Positions 6,557 through 15,782 of a stretch of 64,000 nucleotides of DNA are shown here, in pieces (position 1 is the first letter of the stretch; each line of letters begins with the position of its first letter). The notes below the pieces were generated by a model. That model did not search any database. It worked only from the letters and a program-made list of their open reading frames with translations, and had not been told where the DNA came from. The position numbers and the translations under genes were made by a program. This DNA comes from an uncultured Jannaschia sp. (GTDB taxonomy: Bacteria > Pseudomonadota > Alphaproteobacteria > Rhodobacterales > Rhodobacteraceae). The DNA lies in the NCBI RefSeq assembly GCF_947494055.1, contig NZ_CANLTR010000008.1, forward strand, positions 1 to 64,000. The letters run 5' to 3'.

Positions 6557-9526
6557 TTACTCCGTGCTCAGCGCTTCTTGGACGAGCGCGGCTTGCTGTG
6601 ACTTGTGCTGGCTGGCCAGGCCGGTCGCGGGCGAGGCGGAGGCCGCCCGGCCGGCGTAGCGCGGCCGGGTGTTGGTGGCGCCGATGCGGGTGAGAACCCA
6701 TTCGAGGTTCGGCTCGACGAAGGTCCAGCCACCCTGGTTCTTCGGCTCCTCCTGGCACCAGACGAACTCGGCCTGCTTGAAACGCTGCAGCTCGTTGACC
6801 ATCGAGAGGGCGGGGAACGGGTAGAACTGCTCCAGCCGCAGGAGGTAGACGTCGTTCCGCCCGTCCGCGTCGCGCGCTTCGAGGAGGTCGTAATAGACCT
6901 TGCCGGAGCAGACGACGACGCGCTTGATCTGGTCGTCGGGCGCGAGGTCGAGCTCGGAATTGCCCTGCTGCGCGTCGTCCCAGAGGACGCGGTGGAAGCT
7001 GGAGCCGGTCGTGAACTCGGCCCGCCGGCTCACGGCGAGCTTGTGACGCAGGAGCGATTTCGGCGTCATCAGGATCAGCGGCTTGCGGAAGTCGCGGTGC
7101 AACTGCCGACGCAGGATGTGGAAGTAGTTCGCCGGCGTGGTGCAGTTGGCGACGATCCAGTTGTCGGAGCCGCACATCTGCAGGAACCGCTCCAGCCGCG
7201 CGGAGGAATGCTCCGGCCCCTGACCTTCGTAGCCGTGCGGCAGGAGGCAGACGAGCCCCGACATCCGGAGCCACTTCGACTCGCCCGAGGAGATGAACTG
7301 GTCGAACATGATCTGCCCGCCATTGGCGAAGTCCCCGAACTGCGCCTCCCACATGGTGAGCGCGTTGGGCTCGGCCAAGCTGTAGCCGTATTCGAAGCCG
7401 AGCACGGCGTATTCCGACAGCGCCGAGTCGATGACCTCGTAATGCGACTGTCCCTCCCGGATCTGGTTCAGGGGGTAATAGCGTTCCTCGTTCTCCTGGT
7501 TGACGAAGGCCGAATGGCGCTGGGAGAAGGTCCCGCGCGTCGAATCCTGTCCCGACAGACGGACGCGGTAGCCCTCCGTCAGCAGCGACCCGAAGGCGAG
7601 GCTCTCGGCCGTCGCCCAGTCGAACCCTTCGCCGGACTCGAACATCTGCGACTTCGCATCGAGCAGGCGGCCGACCGTCTTGTGCAGCGCGAAGCCGTCC
7701 GGCGTCTTCGTCAGCGCCCGGCCGATCTCGTCGAAGGTCTCGGGTGCGATGGCGGTCTCGCCGCGGACGTACTCGTCCGCGACCCGGCGGTCGAGATGCG
7801 ACCAGCGTCCGTCCAGCCAGTCGGCCTTGTTCGGGCGGTAATCCTTTCCGGCCTCGAACTCCGCGGCCATCTTCTCCTGGAACGCGGCCTTCAGCCCCTC
7901 GATCTCGCCCTCGGGGACCAGCCCCTCCCTGGTGAGACGATCAGTGTAGAGCGACAGGGTCGTCTTCTGCTTCTTGATCGTCTTGTACATGAGGGGGTTC
8001 GTGAACATCGGCTCGTCCCCCTCGTTGTGGCCGAAGCGGCGGTAGCAGAAGATGTCGATGACGACGTCCTTGCCGAATTTCTGGCGAAACTCGATGGCGA
8101 CCTTCGCGGCGTGGACCACCGCTTCCGGGTCGTCGCCGTTGACGTGGAAGATCGGCGCCTCGACCACCAGCGCGTTGTCGGTCGGGTAGGGCGAGGAGCG
8201 CGAGAAGTGCGGGGCGGTCGTGAAGCCGATCTGGTTGTTCACGACGAGATGGATCGTGCCGCCGGTCCTGTGCCCGCGCAGGCCCGAGAGCGCGAAGCAT
8301 TCCGCCACAACGCCCTGGCCCGCGAAGGCCGCGTCGCCGTGCAGCAGCATGCCGGCCACCTTCTTGCGGTCGGTGTCGCCGAGCTGATCCTGCTTGGCGC
8401 GGACCTTGCCCAGGACGACCGGGTTCACCGCCTCGAGATGCGAGGGGTTGGCGGTCAGCGAGAGGTGGACGACGTTGCCGTCGAAGGCGCGGTCGGAGCT
8501 TGCGCCGAGGTGGTACTTAACGTCGCCGGAGCCGTCGACGTCCTCGGGCTTGAAGCTGCCGCCCTGGAACTCGTTGAAGATCGCCCGGTAGGGCTTCTCC
8601 ATGACGTTGGCGAGCACCGAGAGGCGGCCGCGATGCGGCATCCCGATCACGATGTCCTGCAGGCCGAGCTGCCCGCCGCGCTTGATGATCTGCTCCATCG
8701 CCGGGATCAGGCTCTCGCCGCCGTCGAGGCCGAAGCGCTTGGTGCCCATATACTTGACGTGGAGGAACTTCTCGAAGCCCTCGGCCTCGACGAGCTTGTT
8801 CAGGATCGCACGCCGACCCTCGCGGGTGAAGGCGATCTCCTTGCCCAGCCCCTCGATACGCTCCTTCAGCCAGGCCGATTGCTGCGGATCGGAGATGTGC
8901 ATGTATTGCAGCGCGAAGGTGCCGCAATAGGTCCGCTTCAGGATCGAGACGATCTGGTTGAGCGTCGCGACCTCGAGGCCCAGCACGTTGTCGATGAAGA
9001 TCGGCCGTTCCAGATCGGCCCCGGTGAAGCCGTAGGATTGCGGGTCGAGCTCGGGATGCGGATCGCGCGTCCGCACGCCGAGCGGGTCGAGATCGGCCGC
9101 GAGATGGCCGCGGATCCGGTAGGCCCGGATCAGCATCAGCGCGCGGATCGAGTCGAGCACGGCGCGCCGAACCTGCGCGTCGGTGATCGCCGTCCCGGTC
9201 GCCTCGGCCTTCGCCTTGATCTTGTCGCCGGCCGCGCGCGCCTCCTTCGGGTCGACCGGCGGGGCGGGCCATTCCCCGGTCAGCGCCGCGGTCAGGTCGT
9301 CGGCCGGCATCGGCGGCCAGTCGGCCCGCGCCCAGGACGGCCCCGCCGCCTCCGCCTCGGCGGCGCCGGATTCGTCCTCCAGCGTGTCGAAGAACTGCTT
9401 CCATGCCTCGTCCACGGCCCCCGGATCGGAGGCGTAGCGCGCGTACATCTGCTCGAGATACGCGGCGTTGTGTCCATGCATGAAGGAGGTCGAGCGGAAG
9501 ATGTCGTTGGAGGACTGGTCGGTCAT
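6557..9526 (-). CDS. sucA: 2-oxoglutarate dehydrogenase E1 component
   Basis: 989 residues, usual SucA length. Thiamine-diphosphate enzyme that decarboxylates 2-oxoglutarate and succinylates lipoyl-E2. Visible: N-terminal FMHGHNAAYLEQMYARY, catalytic-region IGMPHRGRLSVLANV, ThDP/Mg motif beginning GDAAFAGQG and reaching VVNNQIGFTT, and the transketolase-like C-terminal half with QRHSAFVNQENEERYYPLN and VCLLPHGYEGQGPEHSSAR. It lies directly downstream of a glycosyltransferase gene rather than of sucD, which is unusual; the 10-nt gap to that gene suggests they share a transcript. Confidence 0.97.
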   Translation of the reverse strand: MTDQSSNDIFRSTSFMHGHNAAYLEQMYARYASDPGAVDEAWKQFFDTLEDESGAAEAEAAGPSWARADWPPMPADDLTAALTGEWPAPPVDPKEARAAGDKIKAKAEATGTAITDAQVRRAVLDSIRALMLIRAYRIRGHLAADLDPLGVRTRDPHPELDPQSYGFTGADLERPIFIDNVLGLEVATLNQIVSILKRTYCGTFALQYMHISDPQQSAWLKERIEGLGKEIAFTREGRRAILNKLVEAEGFEKFLHVKYMGTKRFGLDGGESLIPAMEQIIKRGGQLGLQDIVIGMPHRGRLSVLANVMEKPYRAIFNEFQGGSFKPEDVDGSGDVKYHLGASSDRAFDGNVVHLSLTANPSHLEAVNPVVLGKVRAKQDQLGDTDRKKVAGMLLHGDAAFAGQGVVAECFALSGLRGHRTGGTIHLVVNNQIGFTTAPHFSRSSPYPTDNALVVEAPIFHVNGDDPEAVVHAAKVAIEFRQKFGKDVVIDIFCYRRFGHNEGDEPMFTNPLMYKTIKKQKTTLSLYTDRLTREGLVPEGEIEGLKAAFQEKMAAEFEAGKDYRPNKADWLDGRWSHLDRRVADEYVRGETAIAPETFDEIGRALTKTPDGFALHKTVGRLLDAKSQMFESGEGFDWATAESLAFGSLLTEGYRVRLSGQDSTRGTFSQRHSAFVNQENEERYYPLNQIREGQSHYEVIDSALSEYAVLGFEYGYSLAEPNALTMWEAQFGDFANGGQIMFDQFISSGESKWLRMSGLVCLLPHGYEGQGPEHSSARLERFLQMCGSDNWIVANCTTPANYFHILRRQLHRDFRKPLILMTPKSLLRHKLAVSRRAEFTTGSSFHRVLWDDAQQGNSELDLAPDDQIKRVVVCSGKVYYDLLEARDADGRNDVYLLRLEQFYPFPALSMVNELQRFKQAEFVWCQEEPKNQGGWTFVEPNLEWVLTRIGATNTRPRYAGRAASASPATGLASQHKSQQAALVQEALSTE

Positions 9527-9536
9527 GGCGGGACCT

Positions 9537-10850
9537 TCATACTAAGCTGGGAGAGTCGGACCTGTGACGGTTCGGGCCTTTCGCGGGTACGACGCTTAGT
9601 CCCCCCGCAAGGTCCTCGGCAATGCGCGTCGTCACCGATGCGCGGGAATAGTAGCGTCTCTGCATGTTCTGCAGCATATTTCCCTTCGAAGTCGCTGCCG
9701 CGGCGTCTCTGAGATAACTAATGCATTTTTCGGCAAATGCATCAGCCTCGTCGACCGGCTCGATCGCAGCGGCGATTTCCCTGCCGAACCCCGATCCCGA
9801 CAGCGTCGTCGCGACGACGGGACGCGCATACGCGCACCCCTCAATCACCTTGATCTGGGACCCGGCGCCCTCGCGAATGGGGCAGACGACCACGCGCGCG
9901 TCCGAATAGGCATCGGGCAGGTTGTCGACCGTGCCGACGATCCGGACCCCGGGCGTGTCACCGTAACGCGAGGCGACCTCCGCCCAGTCGCCGAAACCCA
10001 CGATCTTGAAAATCGCATCTGGGACGGCGGCATGCACACGGGGCCAGCAATTCTTGAGAAACCAGAGCACGCCCTGACGGTTCGGCATGTGACCCGCTCC
10101 GCCGATGAACATGACGGACTTTCCCTCTCCGGCCGGTCCGATCGCCTTGGCCTGTTCGGATGCGAACGGGACGTTCGGGACGACGGACTGGTTCAGGTCC
10201 GGCGCCGCGAACAGGTCCTCTTCTTTGGCGACCCAGACATGCCCCGCCGCGCGAAGCCGCTCCGTCATCAGGGACCGGACGCGCGACGTCAGGGCACGTG
10301 CGGCGAGGGACCCCGCGCCCGCTCCGAGACGCGAGCGAAGCTGGATAGCCATCTTTCGATCGTCGCGATCGTCGACGTCGACGATGACGCGTCGATCGGC
10401 ATCGCTCTCGTCCGTCAGGCCGGAGCGCGCGAATGTGAGGTAGTAGCGGAACACGACGATTGACCGGCCGCCCTTGCGCGTCATCTCGTCTAGTCGGGCC
10501 TTGAGATCCGGCTCGGCCGCCATGTCGGCGCGCGGCAGGCAGACGCGTCGGACGATCTTCCAGACCTTTCCGATCCGCCCGGTTGCGTAGATATCGAACG
10601 ATCTGACGGGAAGTCCCACAACGCGCGCCGCGCCGGGAAAGAATACGCCCGCATCGGTATCCTCCGGAACCCCCAGAAGGACGACCGTAACGGGATGGAT
10701 CGACCGCAGCACGTCGAAGAGGATACGCGTGCGCTGGCCGCCCCCGGTCATCGGATGCACGGCACCGGTCGGAACGACCAGATACACGTGGGCGGGCTCC
10801 GCCACCGGACGGAGGGATTTCGCTGTGTGTTCTGGACCGGTCCCTTCCAC
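9537..10850 (-). CDS. glycosyltransferase, GT4-like, embedded between sucD and sucA
   Basis: 437 residues. The second half has the GT-B/GT4 signature: VMFIGGAGHMPNRQGVLWFL, then DAIFKIVGFGDWAE, then CPIREGAGSQIKVIEGCAYARPVVAT, which places the donor-sugar binding E and G residues as in family 4 enzymes. The N-terminal GGGQRTRILFDVLRS is the usual acceptor-side Rossmann start. Donor and acceptor cannot be read from sequence. The GTG start at 10850 lies 3 nt after the sucD stop, and the gene ends 10 nt before the sucA start, so it is a true operon passenger. Together with the sulfotransferases upstream it may belong to a glycan pathway (inference). Confidence 0.8.
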   Translation of the reverse strand: MEGTGPEHTAKSLRPVAEPAHVYLVVPTGAVHPMTGGGQRTRILFDVLRSIHPVTVVLLGVPEDTDAGVFFPGAARVVGLPVRSFDIYATGRIGKVWKIVRRVCLPRADMAAEPDLKARLDEMTRKGGRSIVVFRYYLTFARSGLTDESDADRRVIVDVDDRDDRKMAIQLRSRLGAGAGSLAARALTSRVRSLMTERLRAAGHVWVAKEEDLFAAPDLNQSVVPNVPFASEQAKAIGPAGEGKSVMFIGGAGHMPNRQGVLWFLKNCWPRVHAAVPDAIFKIVGFGDWAEVASRYGDTPGVRIVGTVDNLPDAYSDARVVVCPIREGAGSQIKVIEGCAYARPVVATTLSGSGFGREIAAAIEPVDEADAFAEKCISYLRDAAAATSKGNMLQNMQRRYYSRASVTTRIAEDLAGGLSVVPAKGPNRHRSDSPSLV

Positions 10851-10853
10851 CCC

Positions 10854-11741
10854 TCAACCCCTGTCGATCGCTTCCTTCACCGCTTCGCCCAGCGTCGCCG
10901 GGCTGTCGGCGACGACGATGCCGGCGGCGCGCATGGCCTCGATCTTCGACTCGGCATCGCCCTTGCCGCCCGCGACGATGGCGCCCGCGTGGCCCATGCG
11001 ACGGCCCGGCGGGGCGGTGCGGCCGGCGATGAAGCCCGCCGTCGGCTTCCAGCGGCCGGCCTTCCTCTCGGAGGCGAGGAACGCGGCCGCGTCCTCCTCG
11101 GCGGTGCCGCCGATCTCGCCGATCATGATGATCGAGGTCGTCTCCGGATCGGCGAGGAACATCTCGAGCACGTCGATATGCTCGGTGCCCTTGATCGGGT
11201 CGCCGCCGATGCCCACCGCGGTGGACTGGCCGAGCCCCATGTCGGTGGTCTGCTTCACCGCTTCGTAGGTCAGCGTGCCGGAGCGCGAGACGACGCCGAC
11301 GGAGCCGCGCTTGTGGATTTGGCCGGGCATGATCCCGATCTTGCAGGCGTCTGGCGTAATGACGCCGGGGCAGTTCGGACCGACCAGCCGCGTCTTCGCG
11401 CCGTCGAGCGCGCGCTTCACCTTCATCATGTCGAGCACCGGGATCCCCTCCGTGATGCACACGACGAGCGGGATTTTCGCGTCGATCGCCTCGAGGATGG
11501 AATCGGCGGCGAAGGGGGGCGGGACGTAGATGACGGAGGCGTTCGCGCCGGTCTTGGCCACCGCCTCGTGGCAGCTGTCGAAGACGGGCAGGTCGAGATG
11601 GGTCTGACCGCCCTTGCCGGGCGTGACGCCGCCGACCATCTTCGTGCCGTAGGCGATCGCCTGTTCGGTATGGAACGTCCCCTGGGACCCGGTCAGGCCC
11701 TGGCAGATGACCCTGGTGTTCTCGTCGATAAGTATGGCCAT
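10854..11741 (-). CDS. sucD: succinyl-CoA synthetase (ADP/GDP-forming), alpha subunit
   Basis: 295 residues. Forms succinyl-CoA or releases it with nucleotide synthesis, together with SucC. CoA-binding Rossmann start [20 protein letters not shown], the ligase signature [12 protein letters not shown], and the phosphohistidine in [15 protein letters not shown] are all present. The start at 11741 has an excellent GCAGGAGG upstream; a second copy of this start region occurs at 13071-13094. sucC is about 4 kb upstream instead of adjacent, because four cargo genes lie between. Confidence 0.97.
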   Translation of the reverse strand: MAILIDENTRVICQGLTGSQGTFHTEQAIAYGTKMVGGVTPGKGGQTHLDLPVFDSCHEAVAKTGANASVIYVPPPFAADSILEAIDAKIPLVVCITEGIPVLDMMKVKRALDGAKTRLVGPNCPGVITPDACKIGIMPGQIHKRGSVGVVSRSGTLTYEAVKQTTDMGLGQSTAVGIGGDPIKGTEHIDVLEMFLADPETTSIIMIGEIGGTAEEDAAAFLASERKAGRWKPTAGFIAGRTAPPGRRMGHAGAIVAGGKGDAESKIEAMRAAGIVVADSPATLGEAVKEAIDRG

Positions 11742-11768
11742 CCGGGCCTCCTGCGGTGTGTCGTTCGG

Positions 11769-12920
11769 TTATTGCGGCGGCGCGGCGGGCGGCGCGTCGC
11801 CGGACCCGTTCCCCCCCGAGGAGCGGTGGCGTCGTGCGGCCCGGCCCTTGCGTGCGCCTTTGGGTGCCGTCCGGCCGCGGCCGCCCTTGCCCTGCGCACG
11901 AAGCGTCAGAAGCAGGTCGAGGCCGGCCCGCGCCACATCCTCGGCACGAAGGGCCGGCTCGTCCGCCTGCGGGTCCGGGCGCGCGGGGAACAGGACGTCG
12001 CGATCGGGGAAGAAGCGGGCGCGGAGCCGCTCGTTCGACGCCGCGTTGACCTCCCGCACATGCCGGACCTGCTCGGCGTTCAGGCGGACCTTCGGGAGAT
12101 CGAGCGTCTGCCGCTCCAGCGCCTGCCGGACCGCCAGCTTGCGGGGGTCGACCCTGGTCCCGTCGCTCGAGAAATGATTCATCCGCTCGTTGGCCACGCG
12201 CAGGAGGGCCGCCCCGGCCGCGCTGAGGGACTCGTTCAGGCGGGGGGCGTCCGCAAGGCCTTCGAGATCGGTTCCGATCCGCGCGGCGAAGTCCGCGACG
12301 AGGTCGCCGTCCCGAAGGGCGTCGCGTTCCGTCAGGCCGATCTCGACCCGATCCTTGCCGAGCGTGTCAGCCCAGAGCGCCGCCTTCGCATGCCAGTCCT
12401 GGACAGCGGATTGCGCGACGACCTGCGGCAGGGTCTCGGTCACGCCGCGCTTCAGGTCCTGGGAGTAGGCGCTGGCGAGCCAGTCCTCCTGTCGGCGGAC
12501 GTAGAAGATGTATCGCGTCGCGTCGAAGAACTGCGCGAGCCAGCTTTCCAGGGCCTCGACTTCGGCGGGCGTATGGGTATGGGCTGCGATGTATTCCGAC
12601 GAGACGATGAAGACCGGCTCTCGGCGCGACCGGACATGTGCGCCGAAGAACTCCTCGAAGGTCCGGACGAACCTTTTTTGGTCCGACAGGTCGGTGATCC
12701 CGTGGACGCGGCGCACGAAGGCGCTTTCCACGAGGCGCCCGAGCCGATGGCTGTGGCAGATCTTGATGCCTTCGTGGGCCGTGCTCGGGTAATGCCCCGG
12801 CAGCGACAGCCTGTCGTAGCCGACGCCGCGGGACGACAGCGCCGCGGCGTTGATGTCGAGCCATCGCTGGATCGAGGTGGAGCCGCATTTCGGCATGCCG
12901 ATATGGACGATCGCCTTCAC
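11769..12920 (-). CDS. sulfotransferase-like protein (tandem copy 1)
   Basis: 383 residues. Begins MKAIVHIGMPKCGSTSIQ: the GMPKCGST loop (residues 8-15) is the 5'-phosphosulfate-binding P-loop of PAPS-dependent sulfotransferases. A second conserved patch, YVRRQEDWLASAYSQ (about 140-154), carries the Arg and Ser expected of the 3'-phosphate site. The C-terminal 50 residues are a Lys/Arg/Pro-rich tail absent from copy 2. About half of all positions match copy 2 by eye, so the two arose by duplication. The gene ends 27 nt before sucD and lies in the sucC-sucD interval. Acceptor unknown. Confidence 0.8.
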   Translation of the reverse strand: MKAIVHIGMPKCGSTSIQRWLDINAAALSSRGVGYDRLSLPGHYPSTAHEGIKICHSHRLGRLVESAFVRRVHGITDLSDQKRFVRTFEEFFGAHVRSRREPVFIVSSEYIAAHTHTPAEVEALESWLAQFFDATRYIFYVRRQEDWLASAYSQDLKRGVTETLPQVVAQSAVQDWHAKAALWADTLGKDRVEIGLTERDALRDGDLVADFAARIGTDLEGLADAPRLNESLSAAGAALLRVANERMNHFSSDGTRVDPRKLAVRQALERQTLDLPKVRLNAEQVRHVREVNAASNERLRARFFPDRDVLFPARPDPQADEPALRAEDVARAGLDLLLTLRAQGKGGRGRTAPKGARKGRAARRHRSSGGNGSGDAPPAAPPQ

Positions 12921-13070
12921 GATCCGGATGGCCCCCGCCGTGCGGTCGGGGGCGACGTCCCGGTCCGTGGCGCGCCCCGCGGGCCGGACCCGGACCGCAC
13001 CGCGCGCGCCGGTCGCCGGGGAACGCGATCCGCCAGGGCGGCCTGCGGGAGGTCGGATCGTCCGCCTACG

Positions 13071-13094
13071 AGAATGGCCATCCCGGCCTCCTGC
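13071..13094 (-). repeat. relic copy of the sucD ribosome-binding site and start codon
   Basis: Read on the minus strand this is GCAGGAGGCCGGGATGGCCA followed by TTCT. The true sucD start region (11731-11754) has the same 24 positions with two substitutions. The copy lies in the 231-bp gap between the two sulfotransferase genes and is not followed by recognisable sucD coding sequence. It therefore looks like a scar left when a unit of sulfotransferase plus sucD start was duplicated. Confidence 0.7.
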
Positions 13095-13151
13095 ATTTCA
13101 TCGCCCCGTTCGGAGGTCGCGCGCCGTGTCTCGACCTTCGGGACGCTGGAC

Positions 13152-14210
13152 TCAAGCGCTTTGGGGTTCCTTCGTGGAATCACGGCCCTGAAGCGCCAGC
13201 ATCACGTCGAGCGCGACGGTCGCGACATCCTCCGCGCGCAGGGCCGGGCCGTTCGTATCCGAGACGGGACGCGGGGGGAACAGCTCCTCGCGGTCCGGAA
13301 AGAACCGGTCCCGCAGCTTGGCGTTGCCCGTCGCGTTCACCTCCCGCACCTGCGCGACCTGCGCCGCATCGAGCTTGATCTTCGGCAGCTTCAGCGTCTG
13401 TTGCAGGAGGGCCCGCCGGATCGCGATCTTCTGCGGGTTCACCCTGCGTCCGTTGTCGACCGTGTGGTCGATCTGGGTGTTCACCACGCGGAGGTATTCG
13501 GCGCCTGCGGCGGTGAGGGACTCGTTCTGGCGCTGCGGGGTCGCGAGGCCTTCGGCTGTGGTCCCGATGCGGTTCGCGAAATCCTCGAGCAGGTCGCCGC
13601 CGATCAGGAAATCAGGCTCCAGCAGGCGGACATCCACCCGATCGTCCCCGACGGTGTTTCCCCAGATGGCCGCCCTGCGGAACCAGTTCTGCTTGGCGTC
13701 GCCCTCGATCATCTCGGAAAGCGTCTGCGTCACGCCGCGCTTGATGCGCTCCGAGTAGGAACTCGCCAGCCAGTCCTCCTGCCGGCGGAAATAGACTAGG
13801 TAGCGGATGTCGTCGAAATACTGTCCGAGCCAGCTTTCGAGCGCGCGGACACCTTTCGGCGTCTTCGTGTTGGCGCCGAGATATTCCGACGAGACGACGA
13901 AGGTCGATTCCTTCCGCTTACGCACGAGATTGCCGAAATACTCGGAGAATTTCCGGGCGAAGCGTCGCTGGTCCTCGAGCGAGAAGATGTTGTGCGCCCG
14001 GCGGATCGTCGGGTTCTCGACCACCGCGCCGAGCAGGTCGTTCTGGCAGATCTTGATGCCTTGATGCGCGATCGTCACCGGATAGCCGGGCATGCTCGCA
14101 TTGTCGTAGGCGATCCCCCGCGCGGCCAGCGCCTCGGCATTCTCGTTCAGCCAGTTCTGGATCGTGGTGGAGCCGCATTTCGGCATCCCGATATGGACGA
14201 TGACTTTCAT
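13152..14210 (-). CDS. sulfotransferase-like protein (tandem copy 2)
   Basis: 352 residues, starting MKVIVHIGMPKCGSTTIQ with the same PAPS P-loop as copy 1, then the VSSEY and YFRRQEDWLASSYSERIKRG blocks (3'-phosphate region). It aligns with copy 1 from start to about residue 345. The start at 14210 overlaps the stop of the upstream lipoprotein gene (ATGA at 14207-14210), so translation is coupled. It is in the operon between sucC and sucD. The acceptor is not predictable; the nearby glycosyltransferase and lipoproteins make an envelope glycan conceivable (inference). Confidence 0.8.
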   Translation of the reverse strand: MKVIVHIGMPKCGSTTIQNWLNENAEALAARGIAYDNASMPGYPVTIAHQGIKICQNDLLGAVVENPTIRRAHNIFSLEDQRRFARKFSEYFGNLVRKRKESTFVVSSEYLGANTKTPKGVRALESWLGQYFDDIRYLVYFRRQEDWLASSYSERIKRGVTQTLSEMIEGDAKQNWFRRAAIWGNTVGDDRVDVRLLEPDFLIGGDLLEDFANRIGTTAEGLATPQRQNESLTAAGAEYLRVVNTQIDHTVDNGRRVNPQKIAIRRALLQQTLKLPKIKLDAAQVAQVREVNATGNAKLRDRFFPDREELFPPRPVSDTNGPALRAEDVATVALDVMLALQGRDSTKEPQSA

Positions 14211-14869
14211 TCTCGGAGTTCCGCTGTCTGGCTTGGGCCGTGCACGATCAGGATCACCGGGTGATCGAACACGGCGCCTTCGCCGGTTTCGGGGTTCAGG
14301 AACAACGTGCGCGCCTGTTGCAAGGTGATGGAGAGTCCGTCGAAAAAGAACCCGACACCCCCGTCGATGTTACGTCCCGCGCCGCGGGGCGCGGCCAGCG
14401 TGTCGCTGCCATCGACGAGGCGCGGCGCGAGGATCTCGCCGACGAGCCGGTTGGCCCGGTCGATCCCGACAGCGGGCGAGCCGACGGAACAGCCGCTGCC
14501 GCGGACGACCTGCCGCGCACCGGTCGCGTCGTTGTAGAACTGGTCCGGGACGGGACCGATCCGCACGAAGGTGAGGGTTCCGGGATTGGCGTAGATCGTC
14601 GAGCCCCCGTCGCGCTCTCGGACGGGAAAGTTCAATCCGCGCGCGGCCCGGTCCTGCGCGCTCTGGGAGCTGTTGTTGAGGCAGACCGCCTCCGCCGCGA
14701 ACCGCATCCGCTGCGCCGCGATGTCGGAAACGCCCGGCTCGAACCCGTTGGTGGTCGAGACGCAGCCGGCGAGGGCAAGGGGGAGAAGAGGTGCAAACCT
14801 TTTCGTCAGGCCAGTTCGGATCCACGCCCCGAACCTAAACTGGCGCCCTGCATTTTGTGCCGCCGTCAT
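14207..14869 (-). CDS. putative lipoprotein, function unknown
   Basis: 220 residues with a basic N-region, hydrophobic LTKRFAPLLPLALAGC and a lipobox (LAGC, Cys about residue 36). The mature part is about 185 residues with two further cysteines and no family that I recognise. The chosen ATG at 14869 is the last one before the signal peptide; an upstream in-frame extension lacks support and would overlap the preceding gene. It overlaps the next sulfotransferase gene by 4 nt and follows the other lipoprotein gene by 2 nt, so both belong to the sucC-sucD cargo. Confidence 0.6.
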   Translation of the reverse strand: MTAAQNAGRQFRFGAWIRTGLTKRFAPLLPLALAGCVSTTNGFEPGVSDIAAQRMRFAAEAVCLNNSSQSAQDRAARGLNFPVRERDGGSTIYANPGTLTFVRIGPVPDQFYNDATGARQVVRGSGCSVGSPAVGIDRANRLVGEILAPRLVDGSDTLAAPRGAGRNIDGGVGFFFDGLSITLQQARTLFLNPETGEGAVFDHPVILIVHGPSQTAELRE

Positions 14870-14871
14870 TG

Positions 14872-15534
14872 TCAGCAGCCTTCTCGCTGAGATGCCGAGA
14901 GAGACCTGTTCCTGCACGTCGGGTCGGACGCGCCATCGAGGTGATATAGCGTGATGGAGGCCGGCCGGTTCGCGGCGGGAGAGTCGGGACCGGCGCCTAC
15001 GAGTGCAAAGCGCGTTCCATTGCCGATCCAACGCTCGATCCCGCCACCGAAAGGCCCTTGTCCGACTTCCATGCGACGATAGCCGGCAGCTTCCAGCGTC
15101 GAGGAAGCTCGGGTGAAGACGTCCGGGCCCAAGGTGTAAGGCTGAACGTCTATCGTGCAGGCGATCCGCGGCGTGTCGTAGACCGACACCGTGATCGGGG
15201 TGCTGAAGCCGAAGAGGGACGGTATCTGTTCGGCGCTTTGCTTGACGAAGATCGTTCGACCAAGCGACATCGTTTCAATGTAGCCGTCTGTCCGAAGCGC
15301 TTGCAGCGTATCTGGACCGGACAGCTCGCTCCGACGGCAGGCATCAGTGAGACGTTGGGCCTCGACATCCTGGTTTAAGCCGACGCTCCCTGGAATATCG
15401 GGTCCGACCAAGATTTGCTGGCAAGCCGACAGGCCGAGCGTCAAACCGGCGACAATCAGCGAAAGGCGCAGACGCCGATTGCAGAGGGCAGATACCCTGT
15501 TCCAGATGGAATGGTGCCGCGACCCCAACAACAC
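14872..15534 (-). CDS. putative lipoprotein, function unknown
   Basis: About 220 residues if it starts at the GTG at 15534 (AGGA lies just upstream); there is no ATG near the signal peptide, so the start is uncertain. Signal peptide and lipobox: [20 protein letters not shown]. The mature part contains [16 protein letters not shown] and ends with two cysteines. No domain recognised. It is the first cargo gene after sucC, separated from it by about 250 bp, the widest gap inside the sucC-sucD interval, so an internal promoter there is possible. Confidence 0.55.
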   Translation of the reverse strand: MLLGSRHHSIWNRVSALCNRRLRLSLIVAGLTLGLSACQQILVGPDIPGSVGLNQDVEAQRLTDACRRSELSGPDTLQALRTDGYIETMSLGRTIFVKQSAEQIPSLFGFSTPITVSVYDTPRIACTIDVQPYTLGPDVFTRASSTLEAAGYRRMEVGQGPFGGGIERWIGNGTRFALVGAGPDSPAANRPASITLYHLDGASDPTCRNRSLSASQREGC

Positions 15535-15782
15535 ATTCCTGCCGATCTGCAAGGGATCGGGGCTCGTCCAGTCTATCCGGTCACTTGCTGTTTGGTCCGA
15601 GCTCTCTCCGGCAGTACGAGCGACTCGTGCGTGAAGGCTGCGCGCTCCGTAGTAGGTCGAAGGTTTAATCTGGCGATCTACTTCTGCGGGCCCCGCCCGG
15701 CGACCCGCTTCCGCGGTCCGCGTTCGCGCCTTCGATCGATCCACCGGATCGACCGCTCCGCGACGATGTCGCGGAGCGGCGC

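Noticed and set aside
12917-13183. 88-codon minus-strand frame spanning the sucD-start relic
   Set aside because: After MAIL the translation diverges completely from SucD into Arg/Pro-rich low-information sequence; better explained as a scar than as a gene.
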